From the NCBI GenBank assembly GCA_007713455.1, contig VMRT01000021.1, forward strand, positions 1 through 64,000: a stretch of DNA of 64,000 nucleotides, written 5' to 3'. The position numbers were made by a program, and so were the translations under genes. Numbering within the stretch: the stretch's first letter is position 1; every line of letters begins with the position of its first letter. Source of the stretch: Pseudomonas sp. (lineage in GTDB: Bacteria; Pseudomonadota; Gammaproteobacteria; Pseudomonadales; Pseudomonadaceae). Shown piece after piece: positions 57,776-64,000 of the stretch. The notes under the pieces were generated by a model. The model worked only from the letters and a program-made list of their open reading frames with translations, was not told where the DNA came from and made no database searches.

Positions 57776-59035
57776 ATGAAAACAATCGCAGTCATCGGTG
57801 GCGGTATCACCGGCGTCACCACCGCCTATGCCCTGGCCAAGCGCGGCTTCGCCGTCACCCTGCTGGAAAAGCACCGCTACGCGGCGATGGAAACCTCGTT
57901 CGCCAATGGCGGCCAGCTGTCGGCCTCCAATGCCGAGGTCTGGAACCACTGGTCGACCATCGTCAAAGGACTCAAGTGGATGCTCAAGAGCGATGCGCCG
58001 CTGCTGGTCAATCCCAAGCCCAGCTGGCACAAGCTCTCCTGGTTCGCCGAGTTCATCGGCTCGATCCCCAACTACCGGCAGAACACCGTCGAGACCGCAC
58101 GCCTGGCGATCGCCGCGCGCGAGCACCTGTTCGCCTGGGCGGAAGCCGAAGGCATCGACTTCGACCTGAAGAAGAAGGGCATCCTGCACATCTACCGCGA
58201 CAAGGCCGGCTTCGAGCATGCCGGCCAGGTCTCGCGCCTGCTTGCCGAAGGCGGCCTGCCGCGGCGCAGCGTGACGCCGGAGGAGATGCGCGCCATCGAG
58301 CCGACTTTGGCCGGCACCTACTACGGTGGCTACTTCACCGAGTGCGACTCCACCGGCGACATCCACAAGTTCACCCATGGCCTGGCCATGGCGATCGAGC
58401 GCCTCGGCGTGCGTTGCCTGTATGGCGAGGACGTGCAGGCGGTGGCTACCGACGGCAAGCGCGCGACCGTGACGCTGGGCGGCGTTGCCGGTGGCGAGCG
58501 TCTGGAGTTCGACGGCCTGGTGATCTGCGCCGGCACCGCCAGCCGTGGACTAGCCGCGCAGCTCGGCGACCGGGTGAACATCTATCCGGTCAAGGGCTAT
58601 TCGATCACGGTCAACCTGGCCGACGAAGTCAGCCGCGCCTCGGCACCCATCGTCAGCCTGCTCGACGATGAAACCAAGCTGGTCAGCAGCCGCCTCGGCG
58701 ACGACCGCTTCCGCGTCGCCGGCACCGCCGAGTTCAACGGCTACAACCGCGACATCCGTGCCGATCGCATCCGCCCGCTGGTGGACTGGGTCAACCAGTG
58801 CTTCCCCGGCGTCAACACCCGCAGCGTAGTGCCCTGGGCCGGCCTGCGGCCGATGATGCCGAACATGATGCCCAAGGTCGGCCGCGGCAGTTCGCCCTGC
58901 GTGTTCTACAACACCGGCCACGGGCACCTGGGCTGGACGCTGAGCGCGATCACCGCGGACATGGTCGGTGACGTGGTGGCGCAAAGCCTGGGCCGGCCGG
59001 CTCCGGTCGCATCCGGGCAGACAGCCGTCGCCTAA
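57776..59035 (+). CDS. dadA: FAD-dependent D-amino acid dehydrogenase-like oxidoreductase
   Basis: The 419-residue flavoprotein begins with MKTIAVIGGGITGVTTAYALAKRGFAVTLLEKHRYAAMETSFANGGQLSASNAEVWNHW, containing the GxGxxG FAD motif and the S-F-A-N-G-G-Q motif of DadA. It ends with GHGHLGWTLSAITADMVGDVVAQS, typical of the DadA/glycine oxidase class. It oxidises an amino acid to a 2-oxo acid, passing electrons to the quinone pool in the inner membrane. The glycine riboswitch directly upstream suggests that glycine, or a D-amino acid mimic of glycine surplus, is the relevant substrate. Confidence 0.9.
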   Translation: MKTIAVIGGGITGVTTAYALAKRGFAVTLLEKHRYAAMETSFANGGQLSASNAEVWNHWSTIVKGLKWMLKSDAPLLVNPKPSWHKLSWFAEFIGSIPNYRQNTVETARLAIAAREHLFAWAEAEGIDFDLKKKGILHIYRDKAGFEHAGQVSRLLAEGGLPRRSVTPEEMRAIEPTLAGTYYGGYFTECDSTGDIHKFTHGLAMAIERLGVRCLYGEDVQAVATDGKRATVTLGGVAGGERLEFDGLVICAGTASRGLAAQLGDRVNIYPVKGYSITVNLADEVSRASAPIVSLLDDETKLVSSRLGDDRFRVAGTAEFNGYNRDIRADRIRPLVDWVNQCFPGVNTRSVVPWAGLRPMMPNMMPKVGRGSSPCVFYNTGHGHLGWTLSAITADMVGDVVAQSLGRPAPVASGQTAVA

Positions 59036-59045
59036 TGCGGCGGTC

Positions 59046-59290
59046 GTAGGGTGGAAGACGGCGAAGCCTCTTCCACTGTTGCGCGCCGGCTCTGCACCCA
59101 CGGTGTGGCTGGCTTCACGTCGGGTGCAGGCTTGTGCGTTCCGGCCCTGCGTTGATTGGCCATGTGGGGCACGGGCGTCATCGTAATCCTGCGGCGTTGC
59201 GAAAGACTGCGTGGATAAGCTTCGCGTTATCCACCCTACGTTCTGCCCCACAAAGGTCGTAGGGTGGAAGACGGCGAAGCCTCTTCCACC
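59046..59290. repeat. REP-type palindromes (three units)
   Basis: GTAGGGTGGAAGACGGCG...TCTTCCAC at 59046-59076 is repeated in the same orientation at about 59258-59290, and GTGGATAAGCTTCGCGTTATCCACCCTACG at 59210-59240 lies between them in opposite orientation. They belong to the family described at 1627-1832. The spacer between dadA and the LysR gene (59036-59347) otherwise contains no gene. Confidence 0.75.
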
Positions 59291-59347
59291 GCTGCGGCGC
59301 CTATCTAATCATCTTCCCGTCCCGCTCGGCCGCATGCGGACGCCGCT

Positions 59348-60265
59348 TCAGCTCGGATGTTTCAAGCTGTACATCCGGCATTCGGCGAGCAGCGCCAGCA
59401 GGTTGGGGTCGCGCTCCTTGGCCTTGAGGAACACCACGCCGATATGCTGCTGCAGGTGATAACGCGCCTGTAGTGGGATCAGCCGCACCCGCGATTCGTA
59501 GACCATGCCCACGCGCCCCGGAAGCAGCGCGTAGCCGACCCCGGAATTGACCATGCTGAGCAGGGTGAAGATGTCGTTCACCTGCATCGCCACCTTCGGC
59601 TCGAAGCCCGCCAGCTGGAACACCCGGTTGCCGTCCTGGTGGGTGGCGAAGCCCTGCGACAGGGTGATGAAAGTGGCGTCGCGCAGGTCGCTGAGGTCCA
59701 CCTCGCTCTGATTGGCGAAGGGCGAGTCGGCCGGCGCGGCGAGGAAGATGTCGTCGGAAAACAGCTGCACCTGCGCGCAGTCCGGATCGGCGACGCTCTC
59801 GTTGAGCGACACCAGAATGGCGTCCAGCTCCATGTTCTTCAGCTTGTAGAGCAGGTCGACGTTGGAGCCGAGGATCAGGTCGATGTTGAGTTCGCTGCGG
59901 CGCAGTTTCAGACCCATGATCAGCTGCGGCACGGTCTTCACCGTCAGCGAGTACAGCGCGCCGAGCTTGAAGCGCTCGGCCGAGAAGCCGGCGGCTTCGC
60001 GGGTCTGGCGCACCGTCTCAAGCACGTCCTTGACCAGCTGCTGGGCGCGCTCTTCCAGCACGTAGGCGCTTTCCAGCGGGATCAGGTTGCGCCCCTCGTG
60101 CTTGAACAGCGGGCAGCGCAGCGCGCTTTCCAGGGAGTGAATGGCGCGGTGCACGCTGACGTTGCTGGTGTTCAGCTCCACCGCCGCCTTGCCCAGATTG
60201 CCGCTGCGCATGAAGGCCAGAAACACTTCCAGCTTCTTCAGGGTCAGTTCTTCGTCGATCTGCAT
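59348..60265 (-). CDS. LysR-family regulator, MdcR-like
   Basis: The 305-residue LysR protein has its helix-turn-helix at about residues 8-52 (LKKLEVFLAFMRSGNLGKAAVELNTSNVSVHRAIHSLESALRCPLF). It resembles the malonate regulators MdcR of Pseudomonas, which lie close to the mdc operon. Here it is about 4 kb beyond madM, after the frameshifted chemoreceptor and dadA, and on the opposite strand. The ATG at 60265 fits the family start MQIDEELTLKKLEVF. Malonate sensing is inferred. Confidence 0.7.
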   Translation of the reverse strand: MQIDEELTLKKLEVFLAFMRSGNLGKAAVELNTSNVSVHRAIHSLESALRCPLFKHEGRNLIPLESAYVLEERAQQLVKDVLETVRQTREAAGFSAERFKLGALYSLTVKTVPQLIMGLKLRRSELNIDLILGSNVDLLYKLKNMELDAILVSLNESVADPDCAQVQLFSDDIFLAAPADSPFANQSEVDLSDLRDATFITLSQGFATHQDGNRVFQLAGFEPKVAMQVNDIFTLLSMVNSGVGYALLPGRVGMVYESRVRLIPLQARYHLQQHIGVVFLKAKERDPNLLALLAECRMYSLKHPS

Positions 60266-60323
60266 GGCTTTGGCTCCGCGGGCGGGTCGACGATTATGCC
60301 GGACCAGGACGCACTGCGGCGCC

Positions 60324-60965
60324 TCACCAGCGCAGCAGGCGCGGCCCGAGGAGTGTACCGAGCACGCCGGGCAGCAAGATGCCGAGCAGGTACCAGAGCG
60401 CCCAGAACGGCACCGCCATTTCCGGGCAGTGCAGGCTGTAGGCGAGGGCCGCGATGCTGCCGGCGAGCAGGCCGGCAGCGCCGCCGGCCAGGCGCGGGCG
60501 CGTCGGCGCCAGCCCGCGCAACGCCCAGAACGCGGCGATGAAGGCGGGCATCGACAGCAGCACAATATTCGCCAGGCACTCGCGCCAGGTGTTGCCGAGC
60601 AGCAGCGGCATGCCTGCGTCGGCCGGGGCGGTAATCAGAATCACAAGTGCGACGACCCAGACGATCACTACCGGCGCCGCCAGCAGCGCCCAGCTACGAC
60701 CCACCTGCGTGCCGGGGCGGGCCATGCGCGCGGTCAGCAACAGGGCACCGAAGAGCAGGGTCGCCGGCAGTGCCAGCTTGGCCCAGAACAGTGGTGTCCC
60801 GGCGATGGTCGCCAGGTCGGCGCGAATGCCGTACGCGGTCACGATCAGCAACAGCGCGCCGGCCAGGCCGCACAGCAGCGCCGTGGCGAAGCGCTTGGCG
60901 AGGACGTGCCGGTCCACCGGTGCAACCTCGCTGGCGAGTAGGGCGATCAGGTCATCGGTTTTCAT
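60324..60965 (-). CDS. nrsF: NrsF-type membrane anti-sigma factor (DUF1109)
   Basis: The 213-residue protein starts with a short cytoplasmic part ([26 protein letters not shown]) and has six hydrophobic segments. It matches DUF1109/NrsF, a membrane anti-sigma factor that holds SigF in Caulobacter and relatives. Its ATG overlaps the sigF stop (ATGA). Such proteins are thought to respond to metal or oxidative stress; conserved cysteines in the loops (e.g. SLHCPEMAVPF) may act as sensors. Confidence 0.85.
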   Translation of the reverse strand: MKTDDLIALLASEVAPVDRHVLAKRFATALLCGLAGALLLIVTAYGIRADLATIAGTPLFWAKLALPATLLFGALLLTARMARPGTQVGRSWALLAAPVVIVWVVALVILITAPADAGMPLLLGNTWRECLANIVLLSMPAFIAAFWALRGLAPTRPRLAGGAAGLLAGSIAALAYSLHCPEMAVPFWALWYLLGILLPGVLGTLLGPRLLRW

Positions 60966-61531
60966 GCGCCACCTCGAATCTTCGCCGCCAGGGCCTTGAG
61001 CCCGCGATGGATGCCGACCTTGATCGCCGAGCTGGAAAGCCCGGTCAGACGCGCAGTTTCTTCCACCGAGCGGCCCTCCAGTTTGACGTGAACGATGGGT
61101 AGTCGCTGGCGTGGCGGCAGCTGCTGGAGCAGCTTGCCCAGGTCGCGGCGGGCCTCGGCCTGCGCGTTGTCCTGTACGGCGAGCAGCTCGTCGGCCTCGT
61201 CCAGCCAGTCCGTTTGCGCGGCCTGACGGCCACGGGTGCGGTAGTGGTCGGCCAGCTTGTAGCGACAGATCGCCTGCACCCAGACCGTCAGCGGCTGCTC
61301 AGCGCGATAGGTCTGCCGCGCATTGTGCACCGCCAGCAGTACCTCCTGCAGAGCGTCCTCCAGCTCGCTCGACTGCGACAGGCGGCGACGCAGAAAACCG
61401 CGCAGATGGCCGCCGAGCTGGTCGAGGAATGCCCGGTAGGCCTTCGCATCGCCATCCAGCCCGCGCAGCAGCAGCGCACGCAGCTCGTTCTCGCGGGCCT
61501 GGAGTGTCTCCTGAGAGGTAGTTCGTTCCAT
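60962..61531 (-). CDS. sigF: ECF sigma factor SigF
   Basis: The 189-residue sigma-70-type factor has region 2 ([63 protein letters not shown]) and region 4 ([45 protein letters not shown]). It is the partner of the downstream NrsF. The assigned ATG at 61531 lies inside an exact GTAACC-N16-CGAA promoter-like motif (61522-61547, minus strand) and lacks a strong ribosome site, so the true start may differ; the region before [12 protein letters not shown] is poorly conserved. Confidence 0.85.
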   Translation of the reverse strand: MERTTSQETLQARENELRALLLRGLDGDAKAYRAFLDQLGGHLRGFLRRRLSQSSELEDALQEVLLAVHNARQTYRAEQPLTVWVQAICRYKLADHYRTRGRQAAQTDWLDEADELLAVQDNAQAEARRDLGKLLQQLPPRQRLPIVHVKLEGRSVEETARLTGLSSSAIKVGIHRGLKALAAKIRGGA

Positions 61532-61547
61532 CGGCTGCTCTGGTTAC
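61522..61547 (-). promoter_or_regulatory. SigF-type promoter motif overlapping the sigF start
   Basis: On the minus strand GTAACC (61547-61542) is followed, after exactly 16 bases, by CGAA (61525-61522). The ATG assigned to sigF lies within the spacer. This is the same motif as at 61636-61661 and equals the consensus described for Caulobacter SigF-controlled promoters, suggesting autoregulation. It may instead mean the sigF start codon is placed wrongly, or that the match is a coincidence. Confidence 0.5.
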
Positions 61548-61635
61548 AGGTGGAACCGCGAAATGTCCGCCGCCCGTCGGCCAGGGTCACGGTAGGGACG
61601 TCGCGAGAAAATCTCAAAATAATTTTTCGCCGACT

Positions 61636-61661
61636 GTAACCACCACGACTGACGCAGCGAA
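61636..61661 (+). promoter_or_regulatory. SigF-type promoter of the buf operon
   Basis: GTAACC at 61636-61641 and CGAA at 61658-61661 are separated by exactly 16 bases and point at bufA, whose ATG begins 62 bases after the CGAA. With sigF directly beside it, this is the expected site for SigF-dependent expression of the metallophore operon. Confidence 0.8.
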
Positions 61662-61722
61662 TTACCTCACGAGCCATCTGCAGATTCGCCGATGGCCACT
61701 CAACGATTGCGGAGAATCCAAC

Positions 61723-61995
61723 ATGAAGGCTCTCAACCTTGCGGCTGCCGCCATTGCCCTGGCTTCGATCGCCGCTGGCGCTCAGGCAGGCGAGAACGAC
61801 AAAGGCGACATGGAAAAATGCTACGGCGTCGCGCTGGCCGGACAGAACGATTGCAAGGCCGGTGCCGGCACCAGTTGCGCCGGCAGTTCCAAGCGCGATT
61901 ACCAAGGCAACGCCTGGAAACTGGTGCCCGTCGGTACCTGCACCTCGATCGAGACGCCCAAGGGAATGGGCTCGCTGACGCCGGTCGAGCGCTGA
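61723..61995 (+). CDS. bufA: Bufferin-type precursor (DUF2282)
   Basis: The 90-residue protein has a Sec signal peptide (residues 1-22) and a mature part with four cysteines, at residues 33, 44, 52 and 73, spaced as in the DUF2282 family ([14 protein letters not shown], then S-C-A-G-S-S and G-T-C). In related bufferins a partner enzyme turns two of the four cysteines into thiooxazole rings that bind copper in the periplasm. It is followed 7 bp on by the DUF692 gene, then by its helper, so the complete set is present. A SigF-type promoter lies upstream. Confidence 0.88.
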   Translation: MKALNLAAAAIALASIAAGAQAGENDKGDMEKCYGVALAGQNDCKAGAGTSCAGSSKRDYQGNAWKLVPVGTCTSIETPKGMGSLTPVER

Positions 61996-62002
61996 GCCTA
62001 GC

Positions 62003-62839
62003 GTGCCGGCCATGCAGATTCTCGGAGCAGGACTAGGGCTAAAACCCGAGCATTACACGGACGCCTGCGCCTGCGTGGCGGACGGGCTGTGGTTCGAGGT
62101 CCATCCGGAAAACTACATGGTCGGCGGCGGCCCACGGCTCGACTGGCTGGAGGCAGTGGGCGCGCAGCACCCGCTGTCGCTGCACGGTGTGTCGCTGTCG
62201 CTGGCTGCCGACTGTGCGCCGGATGAGACGCACCTGCAGCGGCTCAAGGCGCTGGCCGAACGTGTGCGGCCGGCGTTGATCTCCGAACACCTGGCCTGGT
62301 CGAGCTGGCGCGGAAATTACCATCCTGATCTGTTGCCTTTTCCGCGGACCACGGCGGCGTTGAGGCGAATCGCGGCGAATATCGAGCGCACCCAGGAGAT
62401 GCTTGGGCAGCGCATCGCCATCGAGAATCCCAGCCATTACCTGCGCTTCGAGCAGCACCAGTGGGACGAGATCGATTTTCTCGCCGAGCTCAGCCAGCGC
62501 ACCGGCTGCGGCCTGCTGCTGGACGTCAACAACGTGCAGGTCAGCGCGCACAACCTGGGCTTCGATGCGGCCGCCTACCTGCGGCGCTTTCCCGCCGCGC
62601 CGATCATGGAGGTCCACCTGGCCGGGCACAGCCAGGATGACGCATCCTCGCTGCTGATCGACACCCACGATGCACCGGTGGACGCGGCGGTCTGGGCGCT
62701 CTATCGGCAACTGATCGAGCGTATCGGCCCGCGCCCGACGCTGATCGAACGCGACGACGAGCTGCCCGCCTTCGAGACGCTGCTGGCCGAGCGCACCCGC
62801 GCGCAGCAGGTGCTCGATGAAGTGAGGAGCTGGCAATGA
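62003..62839 (+). CDS. bufB: DUF692 multinuclear iron enzyme (bufferin-modifying)
   Basis: The 278-residue TIM-barrel protein (GTG start; an ATG three codons on at 62012 is an alternative) belongs to DUF692/MbnB. Likely metal ligands are in [54 protein letters not shown] and [11 protein letters not shown], in the order seen in MbnB-type enzymes. These use iron and oxygen to convert peptide cysteines into heterocycles. Here the precursor is BufA and the helper BufC. Confidence 0.9.
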   Translation: MPAMQILGAGLGLKPEHYTDACACVADGLWFEVHPENYMVGGGPRLDWLEAVGAQHPLSLHGVSLSLAADCAPDETHLQRLKALAERVRPALISEHLAWSSWRGNYHPDLLPFPRTTAALRRIAANIERTQEMLGQRIAIENPSHYLRFEQHQWDEIDFLAELSQRTGCGLLLDVNNVQVSAHNLGFDAAAYLRRFPAAPIMEVHLAGHSQDDASSLLIDTHDAPVDAAVWALYRQLIERIGPRPTLIERDDELPAFETLLAERTRAQQVLDEVRSWQ

Positions 62840-63627
62840 GCGGCTCTCTGGCGGCATTTCAGGACGCCTTCGTCGCGGCGCTGACCGACGCGCCCGATAG
62901 TTCGGCGGGCGAGGTCGCTGAGCTGGTCGCGCAGCCGGGTTTCGCGGTCTACCGCAACACCCTGTCCAAGGGCTGTGTCGATGCGCTGCGCGCCAATTTC
63001 CCTGCCGTCGAACGACTGGTGGGGGAGGCGTGGTTTGCCGCCGCCGCGACGCTGTACGCGCGCGAAATGCTGCCGCGCAGTGGCCCGTTGCTTGAGTACG
63101 GTGAGGATTTTCCGGCGTTCCTGCAGGGCTTCGAACCGGCGCGCGAGCTGCCCTATCTGTCTGGCGTCGCGCTGTTGGACCGGCTCTGGCTCGAGGCATT
63201 CAGCGCCGTGGAGCAACCGGTCCTTGCGCTCGCTGCCCTGGCGACGCACACCCCGCAGCAGCTGGCCCGGCAGACGCTCGTTCCTCGCGCTGCGCTGCGC
63301 TGGCGGTGGTTCGTCGAACTGCCGGTGTACAGCATCTGGAGCTGCACCCGCGAGCAGCGCGAGGTGCCGCCGACGCTGGTCTGGCAAGGCGAAGGGGTAC
63401 TGCTGAGCCGAAGCGCCGGCCGCATCGGCTGGCAGCCGCTCGAACGCGGCGGCTGTACCTTTCTCGATGCCTGCGCCGCTGGCCGGTCGCTGGAGCAGGC
63501 AGCCGAACTGGCGCTGGCGGTACAGCCGCAACTCGACTTCAACGACCTGCTCGGCCGGCTGCTGGCGGCAGGCGCGTTCGCCGCGCTGGTGCCGACGACG
63601 CAATCCACATTGAGGAAACCGTCATGA
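62836..63627 (+). CDS. bufC: DUF2063 partner protein (BufC)
   Basis: The 263-residue protein starts with [76 protein letters not shown], the DUF2063 (HvfC/BufC) N-terminal domain, whose Y-R-N-x-x-x-x-x-x-x-x-A-L-x-x-x-F-P motif is typical. A C-terminal domain follows. It is the partner of DUF692 enzymes and probably presents the BufA precursor. Its ATG overlaps bufB by 4 bp. Confidence 0.88.
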   Translation: MSGSLAAFQDAFVAALTDAPDSSAGEVAELVAQPGFAVYRNTLSKGCVDALRANFPAVERLVGEAWFAAAATLYAREMLPRSGPLLEYGEDFPAFLQGFEPARELPYLSGVALLDRLWLEAFSAVEQPVLALAALATHTPQQLARQTLVPRAALRWRWFVELPVYSIWSCTREQREVPPTLVWQGEGVLLSRSAGRIGWQPLERGGCTFLDACAAGRSLEQAAELALAVQPQLDFNDLLGRLLAAGAFAALVPTTQSTLRKPS

Positions 63628-64000
63628 ACGCCATGCACAACCTGCCGCTGCGTCTGCGTCAGCAATGGAACGGGGTCGCTCAGCGGTTGCAGCGGCTGCT
63701 CGGCGATTCGCTGCTGAATCTGCTGGCACGCTTGGCCATCGCGGCGATCTTCCTGCTCTCCGGGCGCACCAAGGTGAGCGGCGTGCTGGACATCACCCCG
63801 GGCACGTTCGAGCTGTTTCGCAGCGAGTACGCCTTGCCGTTACTGCCACCGCATGTCGCGGCGCACCTGGCCACCTATGCCGAGCACCTGTTCCCGCTGT
63901 TGCTGGTGCTCGGCCTGTTCACCCGGCTGTCGGCGCTGGCGCTGCTGCAGATGACGCTAGTGATCCAGCTGTTCGTCTACCCCGACGCCTGGTCGACTCA
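63624..64000 (+). CDS. DoxX-family membrane protein (partial at window end)
   Basis: The visible 125 residues start [51 protein letters not shown] and contain at least two hydrophobic segments. This matches the DoxX/DoxD small quinone-linked membrane family, which often follows bufABC. Its ATG overlaps the bufC stop (ATGA), so it belongs to the operon and may supply electrons or act in assembly. The C-terminus lies outside the window. Confidence 0.8.
   Translation, partial: MNAMHNLPLRLRQQWNGVAQRLQRLLGDSLLNLLARLAIAAIFLLSGRTKVSGVLDITPGTFELFRSEYALPLLPPHVAAHLATYAEHLFPLLLVLGLFTRLSALALLQMTLVIQLFVYPDAWST

Overview
The window is 64 kb of high-GC gammaproteobacterial chromosome. Gene content and order point to a Pseudomonas stutzeri-like organism (Stutzerimonas/Pseudomonas): trpI divergent from trpBA, a complete carbon-phosphorus lyase operon, a biotin-independent malonate decarboxylase operon with the MadLM transporter, DHCW-cupin, dodecin, a YghU-type glutathione oxidoreductase, and many REP-type palindromes. 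No rRNA, tRNA, CRISPR or prophage is visible. The only mobile DNA is the 3' end of an IS30-type transposase at the left edge, followed by about 0.8 kb of lower-GC sequence with a broken gene and an orphan gene.

Layout. 0-1 kb: IS30 remnant and low-GC cargo. 1-9 kb: housekeeping and small genes (DUF1993, ABC exporter, S51 peptidase, GNAT, DUF4126, stress-type protein, YghU). 9.2-10.7 kb: hipBA toxin-antitoxin pair behind tandem TTTTCCC/GGGAAAA operators. 10.9-15.2 kb: small conserved genes, then trpBA divergent from trpI. 15.5-23.1 kb: DUF3060 protein, galE, and a tightly coupled operon of glycosyltransferase, UDP-galactopyranose mutase, clan-A glycosidase-like protein, ABC exporter and KTSC protein, which looks like a galactofuranose-glycan pathway. 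23.3-28.2 kb: dodecin, antiporter, luciferase-like oxidoreductase, two tandem paralogous lipoproteins and a lipoprotein metallopeptidase. 28.4-30.3 kb: two adjacent, different ferritin-like proteins. 30.3-31.3 kb: non-coding, dominated by a long imperfect inverted repeat. 31.3-34.8 kb: TAXI-type TRAP transporter with a DUF1850 protein. 36.2-46.8 kb: phnCDEFGHIJKLMNP on the minus strand, with matching PhnF-type palindromes in front of phnC and inside the start of phnF. 47-55.4 kb: SDR gene, then mdcABCDEGH-madLM. 55.4-60.3 kb: a frameshifted chemoreceptor gene, a tandem glycine riboswitch controlling a DadA-like dehydrogenase, and an MdcR-like LysR regulator. 60.3-64 kb: sigF-nrsF divergent from a bufferin-type operon (bufA, bufB, bufC, DoxX), the last gene running off the window.

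How it works together. The phn block imports phosphonates (PhnCDE) and cleaves the C-P bond (PhnGHIJKLMNP) under a GntR repressor. The mdc/mad block imports malonate and decarboxylates it to acetate on a CoA-derived ACP prosthetic group. The sigF-buf block pairs an ECF sigma/anti-sigma switch with a ribosomally made, cysteine-modified periplasmic metallophore. Exact GTAACC-N16-CGAA motifs face both the buf operon and sigF; the one facing sigF overlaps the apparent sigF start codon, so either the sigma start or its promoter needs re-examination.

The most interesting items are the bufferin operon with its sigma-F promoters, the galactofuranose-type operon, the ferritin-like pair, the riboswitch-controlled DadA, the PhnF operators, and the chemoreceptor disabled by a single-base frameshift.
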